Positions 21,438 through 31,929 of a DNA stretch of 49,798 bases are shown piece by piece. Origin of the DNA: Hyphomicrobiales bacterium (GTDB taxonomy: Bacteria; Pseudomonadota; Alphaproteobacteria; Rhizobiales; Xanthobacteraceae). Below the pieces are notes generated by a model that was not told the origin of the DNA, did no database searches, and worked only from the letters and a program-made list of their open reading frames with translations. The translations under genes and the position numbers were made by a program. Each line of letters starts with the position of its first letter. Position 1 is the stretch's first letter. The DNA is taken from NCBI GenBank assembly GCA_017305455.1, contig JAFKKO010000128.1, positions 1-49,798 of the forward strand, given 5' to 3'.

Positions 21438-22376
21438 TTGCTTATATCCAAGCTACAGGACGTGACGATCCGACAGCTTCGCGCTTTGGGCGCGGTGGCT
21501 GCGACGGGCAGTGTGACGGCTGCCGCATCCCGGCTGAACCTCACCCAGCCGGCCGTCACCCTTCAGCTTCGCAATCTGCAGGATCTTGCAGGACACCCGC
21601 TGCTTCAACGCACCAGCGACGGCATGGTGCTGACCGGCGCCGGCCAGGAAGTGCTGGGTCTGCTGGAGCGTGTGGAAGCCGCGCTCACAAATTGCGCCAC
21701 TTCGCTCGACATGATCGCCGGCCGTACCGGGGGACGGGTCGCGATCGGTGCGGTCAGTACCGCGAAATATTTCGTGCCGTTCGCGATGGCGGCCTTCTCC
21801 AAGCTCTATCCGCAGGTCGAGATCACGCTCAAGATCGGCAACCGCCGGGAACTGCGCGATGCGCTGCGCGGCTATGAACTCGATATCGCGATCATGGGAC
21901 GCGCCCCAGCGGACATCGAGGTCGAGACCCACCTGATCGGCGACAATCCGCACATCATCGTCGCGCCGAAGGGCCACTGGCTGGAGCACGATTTCGGTCT
22001 CGCCATCGTCGACCTGTCGCACGAAACCTTCCTGAGCCGCGAACAAGGATCAGGTACGCGCATGCTGATGGAGCAATTGTTCGAGGCGGCCGAATTCCAG
22101 CCGATGATCGGCATGGAAATGAGCAGCAACGAAACCATCAAGCAGGCCGTCATCGCCGGCCTCGGCATCGCGTTTATTTCCGCGCATACCGTAGCCACCG
22201 AGATCGAGGATGGACGGCTGGTGACGTTGGACGTCGCCGGCCTGCCGGTTGTGCGGCAATGGTACGTGGTGCGTCGGCAGGACAAGATCTTGCTGCCGCC
22301 AGCGCAGGCCATGCTGGATTTCCTGGCGGCGGAAGGCGCGAAATATCTGCCGAGCGCTCCTCAGAAACGGCTGTAG
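21438..22376 (+). CDS. cbbR: CbbR, LysR-type regulator of the cbb operon
   Basis: The 312-residue protein has an N-terminal winged helix ([20 protein letters not shown] through [16 protein letters not shown]) and a periplasmic-binding-like effector domain, where CbbR proteins bind RuBP or other metabolites. Its divergent position next to cbbF and the helix sequence identify it. The start is a TTG at 21438; a GTG at 21462 directly before the helix is an alternative. The effector domain begins around [20 protein letters not shown]. It is expected to activate the divergent operon and repress itself through the palindrome at 21404-21425. Confidence 0.93.
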   Translation: MLISKLQDVTIRQLRALGAVAATGSVTAAASRLNLTQPAVTLQLRNLQDLAGHPLLQRTSDGMVLTGAGQEVLGLLERVEAALTNCATSLDMIAGRTGGRVAIGAVSTAKYFVPFAMAAFSKLYPQVEITLKIGNRRELRDALRGYELDIAIMGRAPADIEVETHLIGDNPHIIVAPKGHWLEHDFGLAIVDLSHETFLSREQGSGTRMLMEQLFEAAEFQPMIGMEMSSNETIKQAVIAGLGIAFISAHTVATEIEDGRLVTLDVAGLPVVRQWYVVRRQDKILLPPAQAMLDFLAAEGAKYLPSAPQKRL

Positions 22377-22395
22377 CGCGGGCCAGCCTCGGCAT

Positions 22396-22542
22396 TTATT
22401 CCGGCAATGGTTTCGGAGCGGGCTCGGGTTTCTCGTTCGCCTCTGGCACGTCCGGCTTCTGCTGCGCGGGGTCGCGCTTGTTCAGAGGTTTGGCTCGGCC
22501 CGTTGCGCCTTCGACCTTCGGTGTCTTGAGAACGTCTTCCAT
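22396..22542 (-). CDS. Small Lys/Pro/Glu-rich protein, 48 residues
   Basis: A 48-residue reading frame starts at an ATG (22542) with a GAGGAG ribosome site eight bases upstream and ends at TAA. The product opens MEDVLKTPKVEGATGRAKPL and ends with PAPKPLPE. It is rich in Lys, Glu and Pro, has no membrane segment, and looks disordered. I do not recognise a family, and the function is unknown. It lies tail to tail with cbbR, 19 bases from its stop. The ribosome site and acidic-basic composition, unlike its GC-rich shadow frames, make it a plausible gene. Confidence 0.55.
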   Translation of the reverse strand: MEDVLKTPKVEGATGRAKPLNKRDPAQQKPDVPEANEKPEPAPKPLPE

Positions 22543-22842
22543 GTAATCAGCTCCTCAAACGTTGAAAAATCAACGTGAGCTGATCGGGCATGTTCCGTGA
22601 TGTTGGCGCGCCCACCGGGATAAAGATGGGCACCACGCTTCCTGGAAGGGTCTTGTTGAGATTATAGCCGCGAGGGTAATTCCTGCACCGGTTTCATATA
22701 TGCCTATCGACACGCACGCCGAGGCTCGCTGTACGACGAGACCAGTGAAAAGGAGCAGCCGTCACCCTGATTCCTAGGAAATTCGCAAAACCGGTCCCGA
22801 TGTCGGATACTGACCGCGACGCTCCTATTTTCCGCTCAGCTT
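22543..22842. other. 300-base gap before the sulfonate-type cluster; no clear gene
   Basis: Between the small protein and the stop of the YihU-like gene, this stretch has no frame with convincing coding signs. A 25-codon frame at about 22698-22775 lacks a ribosome site. The stretch should hold the promoter of the 48-residue protein and could hold the 3' end of the transcript from the cluster to its right, but I see no strong terminator hairpin. Confidence 0.4.
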
Positions 22843-23742
22843 CTAGCCGTTGAGTGTCTTGCCGGGGAGCGCCGCGCTGAGCCTGAGTGTCTCGAGCACG
22901 GCCGACCAGTCGCTCTGACCGAAACCATCCGCCCGAGACATAGCGTAAACCTGAGAGGCCGCCGCGCCGACGCCCAAGGGCACATTCAGATTTGCGCCAT
23001 AGACCAGCGCGAGGTTCAGATCTTTCGAAGCAAGTCCCAGTCCGAACTCGGGCGAGATATCTCCGCTGAATATCTTGCGGTCATATGCACCGCTCAGAAA
23101 GCCCTTGCCCGCCGTGGTGCCCGCCAGAATTTTCACTGTCCGCTTCACATCGAGCCCGGCCACTTCGGCAAATGTCAGCGCTTCGGCGGTCAGAACATTC
23201 AATGCCGTTGACATATAATTGTTGACCAGCTTCGTCCGCGTCCCGGCGCCATTGGCGCCGCAATGGATGGTCTCACGACCAACGGCGTCGAACACCACCT
23301 GTGCCTTGTCAACATCTTGCGGATCGCCGCCGGCGAGGATCAGCAATTGCCCCCGCTCGGCAAATTCCGAAGTGCCACCGACCGGGGCATCAACCATGCG
23401 GATCCCCATGCCCAACAGCCGCCCGGCGATCTTGTCGGTTGCATCGGGCGCGATCGTGCTCATGTCGATATAGAGGGTCTCCTTCGTCATGGCTTTCGCC
23501 ACGCCAGGCACGCCGAACAATGTCTCCTCAACATCAGGACCGTTTGGCAACATCGTTACAACGAAATCGCGGTTGCTGGCGGCTTCCGCCGCGCTGGCAG
23601 CGGCGTGCCCTCCCACATCGGCAATGCTCTTGACCGCTGCCGCACTGATGTCGAATACCCACACGTCATGCCCGACATCGATAAGCTTGCGCGACATTGC
23701 GTTTCCCATGCGGCCAAGCCCGATGAACCCAATACTCGCCAT
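22843..23742 (-). CDS. YihU-like beta-hydroxyacid (3-hydroxyisobutyrate/sulfolactaldehyde) dehydrogenase
   Basis: The 299-residue protein has the GxGxxG NAD(P)-binding motif (IGFIGLGRMG), MLPNG and IDMST as in the family, and KLVNNYMS with the catalytic Lys at 171. The closest recalled match is E. coli YihU, sulfolactaldehyde reductase: shared features include the NNYMS block, GTTAGKGF, LSGD/FSGD, KDLNLAL and QSDWSAVLE. YihU has VGRTS where this protein has VGGTS (G123), so the Arg thought to hold the sulfonate is replaced. It probably interconverts a small hydroxyacid or aldehyde in the cluster's pathway. The ATG at 23742 has AAGGAG upstream and fits the family start. Confidence 0.82.
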   Translation of the reverse strand: MASIGFIGLGRMGNAMSRKLIDVGHDVWVFDISAAAVKSIADVGGHAAASAAEAASNRDFVVTMLPNGPDVEETLFGVPGVAKAMTKETLYIDMSTIAPDATDKIAGRLLGMGIRMVDAPVGGTSEFAERGQLLILAGGDPQDVDKAQVVFDAVGRETIHCGANGAGTRTKLVNNYMSTALNVLTAEALTFAEVAGLDVKRTVKILAGTTAGKGFLSGAYDRKIFSGDISPEFGLGLASKDLNLALVYGANLNVPLGVGAAASQVYAMSRADGFGQSDWSAVLETLRLSAALPGKTLNG

Positions 23743-23822
23743 CTTTTCTCCTTGCCGGACCATTGCCGGTACAGGCAAGTGATCCTTATGTGTATCCATC
23801 CGTCAGACCGATCCGGTTTCGA

Positions 23823-24818
23823 TCAAACTCGCAGCACGATCTTGGCCGCTGAAACCGAGCTGGAATCAATGTCCCGGAATGCCTGCGCACCGTCGGCAAG
23901 GTTTCGCTGTTCGACCCAGCCGATCGGACCAAAACGGCGATGCTCCAGCGCATGCACGGTGTCCGCAAAATCCTGCGGCGTATAACAATAGGAGCCGGTG
24001 AAAGTAACTTCCTGCAAGGTGACCTTGCGGATGTCGAGGCCATCGGTGCCGGGCAACAGGCCGATATGAACGATAACGCCGCCCGGACGCACCATGCGAC
24101 TTGCGGCCGCCCTTGTCGCACCAGCTCCCACGGCATCGATGATAAGATCCATGCCGTCAGCCTGCGGTCCATCACCGTTGGACGGATCGTAAACCTTCAG
24201 ACCTCCGATCATTTGTAGCGTCTCGCGACGTCCGGCATTGGTTTCCCCGACATGCACTTCGGCAGCGGCAAACAGCTTTGCCACCAATGCTGCCGCAAGG
24301 CCGATCGCGCCACCGCCGAGCACCGCGACACGGGCTGTCGCGATCGGCTGCTGCAGCTTCTCGGCACCAACACGAACGGCATGCCACGACACCGCAATCG
24401 GCTCCGCCAGAGCGGCCTCGAAGATCGGCAGGCCAGACGAAATCGGCAGCAAATTGCGTTCAGGAACGCTGACATAGCCGGCGAAGGCGCCGGGGCGCGG
24501 CGGCATCGACAGGATTTGGCGCGTCGGCGATAGATGCGGCAATCCTCGAACCGCATAAGGACAGAGCGGATCGACGACGAGCGGATTGACCGTGACGCGC
24601 TCGCCGGTGCGTGGTCCTGTAACAATCGTGCCTGCAGCTTCATGCCCGAGGATCAGCGGTGCGGGACGGCGCGAGTCGAGACCGTGATAAGCGTGCATAT
24701 CGGAACCGCAGATGCCCACCGCCTCAACCTTGACGACCGCTTCATCATTGCCCGGCACAGGTTCCGGCTCATCGCGATAAACAAGCGAGTTCGGACCAAG
24801 ATATACAAGCGCTTTCAT
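23823..24818 (-). CDS. Zinc-type alcohol dehydrogenase (MDR) with degraded structural-zinc site
   Basis: The 331-residue medium-chain dehydrogenase has catalytic zinc ligands C37 (GICGSD) and H59/E60 (ILGHEAAG). Its NAD-binding motif is VAVLGGGAIGLA. The usual structural-zinc pattern C-x2-C-x2-C-x7-C is present in spacing at residues 83, 86, 89 and 97, but the residues read D, C, A, S, so only one cysteine remains. The enzyme should still be catalytic. In the sulfonate-type cluster it may oxidise the C2 hydroxyl, as the second DHPS dehydrogenase does in other bacteria. The start is ATG at 24818, nine bases after the SDR stop. Confidence 0.82.
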   Translation of the reverse strand: MKALVYLGPNSLVYRDEPEPVPGNDEAVVKVEAVGICGSDMHAYHGLDSRRPAPLILGHEAAGTIVTGPRTGERVTVNPLVVDPLCPYAVRGLPHLSPTRQILSMPPRPGAFAGYVSVPERNLLPISSGLPIFEAALAEPIAVSWHAVRVGAEKLQQPIATARVAVLGGGAIGLAAALVAKLFAAAEVHVGETNAGRRETLQMIGGLKVYDPSNGDGPQADGMDLIIDAVGAGATRAAASRMVRPGGVIVHIGLLPGTDGLDIRKVTLQEVTFTGSYCYTPQDFADTVHALEHRRFGPIGWVEQRNLADGAQAFRDIDSSSVSAAKIVLRV

Positions 24819-24827
24819 GCCCACTAC

Positions 24828-25592
24828 CTACTTGGCGGTAAAGCCGCCATCGACCGCGAGCGTCTGTCCGGTGATGTAGGCCGATGCATCGGATGCGAAA
24901 AAGATCGTCACGCCGTGCAAATCCTCAAGATCGCCGTTACGACCGATCGCGGTCTGCGCAGCCATGCGATTGGCGCGCTCCGTGTCGCCAAAGACGGGAG
25001 CTGTCAGCGGCGTCGGAAAAAAGCCCGGCGCAATGGCGTTGCACGTGACGCCGTGGCGTGACCATTCCTCCGCAATCGCCCGCGTCAGTTGGACAATCCC
25101 GCCCTTGGCCGCCCCGTACGGCGCGGAATCGGGAAAGGCCCGCGCGCTCTGCAACGATGCGATATTGATAATGCGTCCCCAGTTACGCTCTGCCATTTTC
25201 GGCGCGAGGGCCTGGGTGAGAAGAAATGGCGCACGCAAATGAAGCGCCATATGCAAGTCGAACGCATCGGCAGACACCGCCCGGAACGGTTGGCGCAGAT
25301 TCACGCCAGCCGCGTTAATAATGATGTCGATGGTCTTGTCCGAAAGCGTGTTGGCAAGAGCATTGATTGCCGCCGCATCGGCCAGATTCGCAACAGCAGC
25401 GGCAGCATCAAACCCCTCATCACGTAGTGATGCCGCTGCTCTCTCCAGTTCGTTCCCCCGGCGCGCAACCAGAACGATCGCCGCACCGGCCAGCGCCAGC
25501 GCCCGTGCCATAGCCAAGCCGATGCCGCTGTTGCCGCCGGTGACGAGCGCGGTGCGTCCGGTCAAATCGAAAAGACCGACGGGTTTGAACAT
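24828..25592 (-). CDS. Short-chain dehydrogenase/reductase
   Basis: The 254-residue classical SDR has the cofactor motif TGGNSGIG (residues 18-25), NAAG, and the catalytic S146, Y159 and K163 (YGAAK). Helix-end basic residues after VARR suggest it may prefer NADP, but this is uncertain. It resembles gluconate-5-dehydrogenase-like SDRs, which act on polyols. It starts three bases after the HisD-family gene stop and lies between it and the zinc alcohol dehydrogenase. That placement suggests oxidation of the C2 alcohol of a C3 compound, possibly with the neighbour as a racemising pair. The assignment is inferred from context. Confidence 0.82.
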   Translation of the reverse strand: MFKPVGLFDLTGRTALVTGGNSGIGLAMARALALAGAAIVLVARRGNELERAAASLRDEGFDAAAAVANLADAAAINALANTLSDKTIDIIINAAGVNLRQPFRAVSADAFDLHMALHLRAPFLLTQALAPKMAERNWGRIINIASLQSARAFPDSAPYGAAKGGIVQLTRAIAEEWSRHGVTCNAIAPGFFPTPLTAPVFGDTERANRMAAQTAIGRNGDLEDLHGVTIFFASDASAYITGQTLAVDGGFTAK

Positions 25593-25595
25593 GGC

Positions 25596-28027
<2,432 letters not shown>

Positions 28028-28068
28028 TGTTTCCTCCCTTTCAAAATTCGACACATCACCCGCTGCAA

Positions 28069-28866
28069 CTATGTGACCGCAGCGATTTTTTCTTCACGCA
28101 GTGATTTCCAGATTCGCGTTCGCAGATGGACGAAGGATTCGAGGTCCATCACGTCCTCGATCTTCTCGTAGCTGTCCCAACTCTCCTGGGTCCGGATGGA
28201 TTTCACATCGATCACTTCCTTGATCGTGCCCGGCCGGCGGGTCATGATCGCAACGCGGTCGGCGAGATAAACGGCTTCCTCGACGCCATGGGTGATGAAC
28301 AGCACCGTGCGGGGATTGACCCGCGCAAGCCGAACTAGTTCTTCCTGCATCACGACACGGGTTTGAGCGTCGAGCGCGCCGAACGGCTCGTCCATCAAAA
28401 GAACGCTGGGATCGAGAACATATGCGCGCGCAATCGCAACGCGCTGCTGCATGCCGCCGGACAATTGATGCGGATAGGCATCGCCGTGGCTTTCCAGCGT
28501 CATCAATTTCAGCGCATTCGCGACAAGATGATCGCGCTCGGCCCTGGCGATGCCTTTGTTACGCAGGCCAAACTCGATGTTCTGCCGCACCGTCTTCCAG
28601 GGGAAGAGCGCAAATTGCTGAAACACCACCGCGCGATCGGCGCCGGGCGCCGTGACGGCCTGATCATTGACCAAAACCTTGCCGCTCGACACGCTCTCGA
28701 ATCCGGCAACCATGCGCAGACAGGTGGTCTTGCCACATCCCGACGGTCCAACGATAGCAACGAACTCCTTCTCGGAAATCTCGAGCGAAACGCCATCAAG
28801 CGCCTTGAAGCCAGTCTTTGCATGACCATAGACCTTGCCGACGTTCTCAAAACGGATCGAACCCAC
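28069..28866 (-). CDS. Sulfonate/nitrate-type ABC transporter ATPase
   Basis: The 265-residue ATPase shows Walker A GPSGCGKTT, the ABC signature LSGGMQQR, Walker B VLLMDEPFGALD and the switch His in FITHGVEEAV. The family is SsuB/TauB/NrtC. It would power the importer together with the two permeases on its 5' side in the operon. The stop is 42 bases before the start of the binding-protein gene. Length and motifs are normal, so this subunit appears intact. Confidence 0.93.
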   Translation of the reverse strand: MGSIRFENVGKVYGHAKTGFKALDGVSLEISEKEFVAIVGPSGCGKTTCLRMVAGFESVSSGKVLVNDQAVTAPGADRAVVFQQFALFPWKTVRQNIEFGLRNKGIARAERDHLVANALKLMTLESHGDAYPHQLSGGMQQRVAIARAYVLDPSVLLMDEPFGALDAQTRVVMQEELVRLARVNPRTVLFITHGVEEAVYLADRVAIMTRRPGTIKEVIDVKSIRTQESWDSYEKIEDVMDLESFVHLRTRIWKSLREEKIAAVT

Positions 28867-28878
28867 CTTCTCTCTCCT

Positions 28879-29660
28879 CTACTCAGTGAGTCCGCGACGG
28901 CGGCGAATGACTGCTTCCCCACGGCGAAGCAGTATGTCGATGATGAGTCCAACGATGCCAATTGCGACCATGCCGCTCATAACAGTTGATGTCGCGACGT
29001 TGGCCTGCGCCTGCACCATCATGAAGCCCACGCCTGTCGATGCGACGATCAGTTCTGCGCCGACGAGCGATTGCCACCCGAGGCCGGCCGCTACCCGCAG
29101 GCCCGCGACGATCGAGGGAACGGAAGCCGGCAACAGGATGTCTTTCATCATGCGCAGATGGCCTGTCCCGAGCATCTCTGCGGCTTCGATCAGTTGCGGA
29201 TCGACCTGCTTGGCACCGCGATAGGCGTTGATCAGGCAAGGCGGGAAAGCACCGGCGAAGATAATCATGATCGGCCCGCCCACGCCGGTCCCGAACCAGA
29301 GAGCCGCGAACGGTACCCACGCGATCGGCGCGATGAAGCGCAACCCGTCGAAAATCGGCGCGACGATTTCATCGACGACACGAAACCAGCCCATGATGAG
29401 GCCAAGCGGGATACCGATCAGCGCAGCCAGCAGAAATCCGAAAATAAAGCGGGTGAAGCTGTAGGCGACATGAGCGAGCAGCGTCGCGCCGGCGAACGGC
29501 TGCGTCGTGAGCGCGACAATTCGACGACCGTGACGGGGCCCGGCAGAAACTGTTGCGGCACCAGACCAGTTGCGGGCAGCACGTACCAAATGCCGAGAAA
29601 GACAACGAGGCCGATAAAGCCGTACACGACCGTTTCAACGAAGGAGAGCCGCGGCTGCAT
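28879..29660 (-). pseudogene. ABC permease (SsuC/TauC type), frameshifted as read
   Basis: The gene is present in two frames. From the ATG at 29660, one base after the preceding permease stop, it reads MQPRLSFVETVVYGFIGLVV through LPATGLVPQQFLPGPVTVV, then would stop at 29418. The rest continues in another frame from about 29525: RIVALTTQPFAGATLLAHVA and onward through the EAA loop (IEAAEMLGTGHLRMMKDILLPA) to the stop at 28879. The span of 782 bases is one short of a multiple of three, so one missing base near 29520-29535 explains it. Either the gene is broken, or the base was misread. Confidence 0.75.
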
Positions 29661-29661
29661 T

Positions 29662-30438
29662 TCAGGCCCTCCCCCGCACTGACCAGGACAGGACGGACTT
29701 CTCGACAAGGCCGAGGAGGAATGTCGTAAACCAGCCGAGCACACCGGCCGTGAGCATGCCGACGAGTATCATTGCCGGATAGATATCCTGCTGCGCCACG
29801 TTGAGGACAAACCCAATTCCGACCAACGCCCCGACAAGTTCGGCCGCAACCAGCGTCGTCCATGAGGCCTGCAACGACAGCCGAAGCCCGGTGAAGATCA
29901 TCGGCAGCGCGCCGGGTACGATCACTTCCGTAACCAGCCGGAACGGCGGCGTTCCGAGCATTCTCGCCGCTTCGATTACCGACTTGTCGAGATTGCGCAC
30001 CCCGGCATGCGCATTGATGACCGAGGGTACGAAGGCGGCGAACCAGATCACCATCACCTTTGCCGCGTCACCGAGACCGAGCCACAGGATCGCCAGCGGA
30101 ATCCAAGCAAGCGGCGGAATCGGACGGATCAACGTGAAGACCGGATTGATCAGCGCCTCGGCCTTGCGATTCCACCCCATCAACAAACCGAGCGGGACGC
30201 CCGTACCGACAGCCACGATAAAACTGATGATGATCAGCCGCAGGCTGTGCCAGGCGTGTTCATGGAGAAGGCTTCCCGCATAACCACGCAATTCGATCTG
30301 TTTGAGCGCATCCCAAAAAGCCGCAGGCGTTGGAAAACGGCTGACGGGGATGAGGCTGAACCAGCGCGTCAGAGCGAACCACAGCACGACCACCCCAAGG
30401 ATCGCACCCAAGCCGATGATCGTCTTGCGACTCCGCAC
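29662..30438 (-). CDS. Sulfonate/nitrate-type ABC permease
   Basis: The 258-residue inner-membrane protein has about six hydrophobic helices and the EAA loop VIEAARMLGTPPFRLVTEVI, which contacts the ATPase. It is of the SsuC/TauC/NrtB family. The start is GTG at 30438 with AGGGAAAG upstream. A longer in-frame reading is not supported. It is the first gene of the minus-strand transporter operon, immediately after a half-conserved operator copy at 30450-30466. Confidence 0.88.
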   Translation of the reverse strand: MRSRKTIIGLGAILGVVVLWFALTRWFSLIPVSRFPTPAAFWDALKQIELRGYAGSLLHEHAWHSLRLIIISFIVAVGTGVPLGLLMGWNRKAEALINPVFTLIRPIPPLAWIPLAILWLGLGDAAKVMVIWFAAFVPSVINAHAGVRNLDKSVIEAARMLGTPPFRLVTEVIVPGALPMIFTGLRLSLQASWTTLVAAELVGALVGIGFVLNVAQQDIYPAMILVGMLTAGVLGWFTTFLLGLVEKSVLSWSVRGRA

Positions 30439-30449
30439 CAGTTTCTTTC

Positions 30450-30466
30450 CCTAAAATTATTTTCAT
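30450..30466. promoter_or_regulatory. Second copy of the LacI-type operator
   Basis: CCTAAAATTATTTTCAT shares its last 14 bases with the palindrome at 30572-30588. It lies 12 bases upstream of the first permease gene. The outer three bases of one arm differ, so it should bind more weakly. The pair flanks the divergent promoter region. Confidence 0.6.
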
Positions 30467-30571
30467 TATTTTCAGAAAGCCTTTCATGAGGAAGAAAGCG
30501 TGTCAATCACGATCAAATCGCTATTTTTCGATATTTTTCTTGCGTTGACGTTTCGGCGCCTCTCATATGTA

Positions 30572-30588
30572 ATGAAAATTATTTTCAT
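30572..30588. promoter_or_regulatory. 17-bp perfect palindrome upstream of the LacI gene; probable operator
   Basis: ATGAAAAT-T-ATTTTCAT is a perfect 8+1+8 palindrome, the form of a LacI/GalR-family operator though AT-rich in the centre rather than carrying CG. It ends 11 bases before the start of the regulator gene, so it should mediate autorepression. A second partial copy is at 30450-30466. Confidence 0.7.
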
Positions 30589-30599
30589 ACGAGGCCCAT

Positions 30600-31607
30600 A
30601 TGGCACGGCAAAACCGCCCCCGATTGATCGATGTGGCGAAGGACTCAAAGGTGTCACCGGCGACTGTTTCCCGCGCGCTCGCACAACCGGAGTTAGTCAA
30701 CGAAACAACACTGAAGCGTATTCTCGCAAGCGCGGAGCGTCTGGGTTATCTGACTTCCCGTGCGGTCTCGGCGTCGCGATCAGGCACACGCTTCATTGGA
30801 GCCGTGGTCCCCACTATCGACAACACCGTCTTCTCGCACACGCTCGAAGCGATGCAGGCCAGACTTGCGCAATCGGGCTGTCAGCTATTCGTGGCGACAA
30901 CAGGATATAGCTCCGCCGCCGAAACCGAGGCGCTGCGATCGCTGCTGGCCCGTGACGTGGATGGCATCATACTGGTCGGAGCAGCACGCCTGCCGGAGGC
31001 CATTCGGTTACTCGAAGAAGCAGATGTGCCTGTGGTTCTGACGTGGATTGCAGACCATCGCTTCGATGCTGTCTCAATCGACAATGCGTTGGCAGGACGG
31101 CTGGCCGCCCGGCACCTTCTCGATCTCGGACATACGCGCATCGGTGTCGTCACGGGCCGGCTGAACAACAACGACAGACAGCAACTGCGCGTGGATGGAA
31201 TTCGCGCGGAACTCGTCGAAGCCGGGCTGGCGCTTCCAGAATGGCGGATAAGTCAGCAACCTTACACGCTCGCTGGCGGACGCGCCGGCTGCACGACCCT
31301 GTTGTCGCTGGCGGACGCGCCGACGGCGATCATCTGCGGCATCGACATTCAAGCATTCGGCTGTCTCGCTGAGGCGCACTCCCGCGAGCTCCGCGTGCCA
31401 GAAGATCTATCAATTGTAGGGATCGACGATATTGAGATGTCGGCGCATATGTCACCGGCGTTGACGACGGTCCATATTTCAACCGCAATGATTGGCGAAT
31501 GCGCCGCCGACAAATTGATGGCCAGGCTTGACGGGCGTCCGGTTGAACGCATCACCGAATTGCCGATCGAACTCGTGGTGCGCCAATCGACGGCTGCGCT
31601 CCGCTAG
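30600..31607 (+). CDS. LacI-family transcriptional regulator
   Basis: The 335-residue repressor has an N-terminal helix-turn-helix RLIDVAKDSKVSPATVSRAL (about residues 8-27) and a hinge at about residues 45-58. The sugar-binding-like effector domain follows: FIGAVVPTIDNTVFSHTLEA, then DGIILVG, LDLGHTRIGVVTG and LSIVGIDDIEMS. It is divergent from the ABC transporter operon and is probably its repressor, releasing DNA when the imported compound or a product binds. It may also be autoregulated. The start ATG is 11 bases after the end of a perfect operator. The effector is unknown. Confidence 0.9.
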   Translation: MARQNRPRLIDVAKDSKVSPATVSRALAQPELVNETTLKRILASAERLGYLTSRAVSASRSGTRFIGAVVPTIDNTVFSHTLEAMQARLAQSGCQLFVATTGYSSAAETEALRSLLARDVDGIILVGAARLPEAIRLLEEADVPVVLTWIADHRFDAVSIDNALAGRLAARHLLDLGHTRIGVVTGRLNNNDRQQLRVDGIRAELVEAGLALPEWRISQQPYTLAGGRAGCTTLLSLADAPTAIICGIDIQAFGCLAEAHSRELRVPEDLSIVGIDDIEMSAHMSPALTTVHISTAMIGECAADKLMARLDGRPVERITELPIELVVRQSTAALR

Positions 31608-31785
31608 TTCGCGGCGCGTCACTTGGGAAACAGCCCCGCCAATATCCATCAGTCTTTGCTCATGTCGAATGAACTGTTACCAGAATTCCGCGATCGGCCG
31701 TGCGCCTCCTTTGCGGATCTGGATAGACAGGCCCCAAATCCCCACCACTCATGGCTTCGCGATTTTATTCTGAACAGAGGCGGCT

Positions 31786-31862
31786 TGGCGCGCTCGGAGA
31801 GATTCGAACTCCCGACCCTCGGAATCGAAATCCGATGCTCTATCCAGCTGAGCTACGAGCGC
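31786..31862 (-). tRNA. tRNA-Arg, anticodon UCG
   Basis: The minus strand folds as a cloverleaf: acceptor GCGCTCG (31862-31856) pairs with CGAGCGC (31796-31790), followed by a discriminator G and an encoded CCA (31788-31786). The anticodon loop TTTCGAT gives UCG, reading the Arg codon CGA. The T arm contains GTTCGAATC. Length is 77 bases. Confidence 0.95.
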
Positions 31863-31929
31863 ACGGCCCGGTTATCACTGAAAGCAAAGGGGTTTTCAAC
31901 CACAAGACGGAGCCGTAGCGCGAAATTCG

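Noticed and set aside
22698-22775. 25-codon frame in the gap after the small protein
   Set aside because: No ribosome site and no conservation-like features.
29500-29545. Programmed -1 frameshift in the permease gene
   Set aside because: No slippery heptamer, no homopolymer and no clear downstream stem; loss of a base is simpler.
31608-31785. Open frames between the LacI gene and tRNA-Arg
   Set aside because: They run into or through the tRNA on the other strand and lack ribosome sites; nothing else is visible in this gap.
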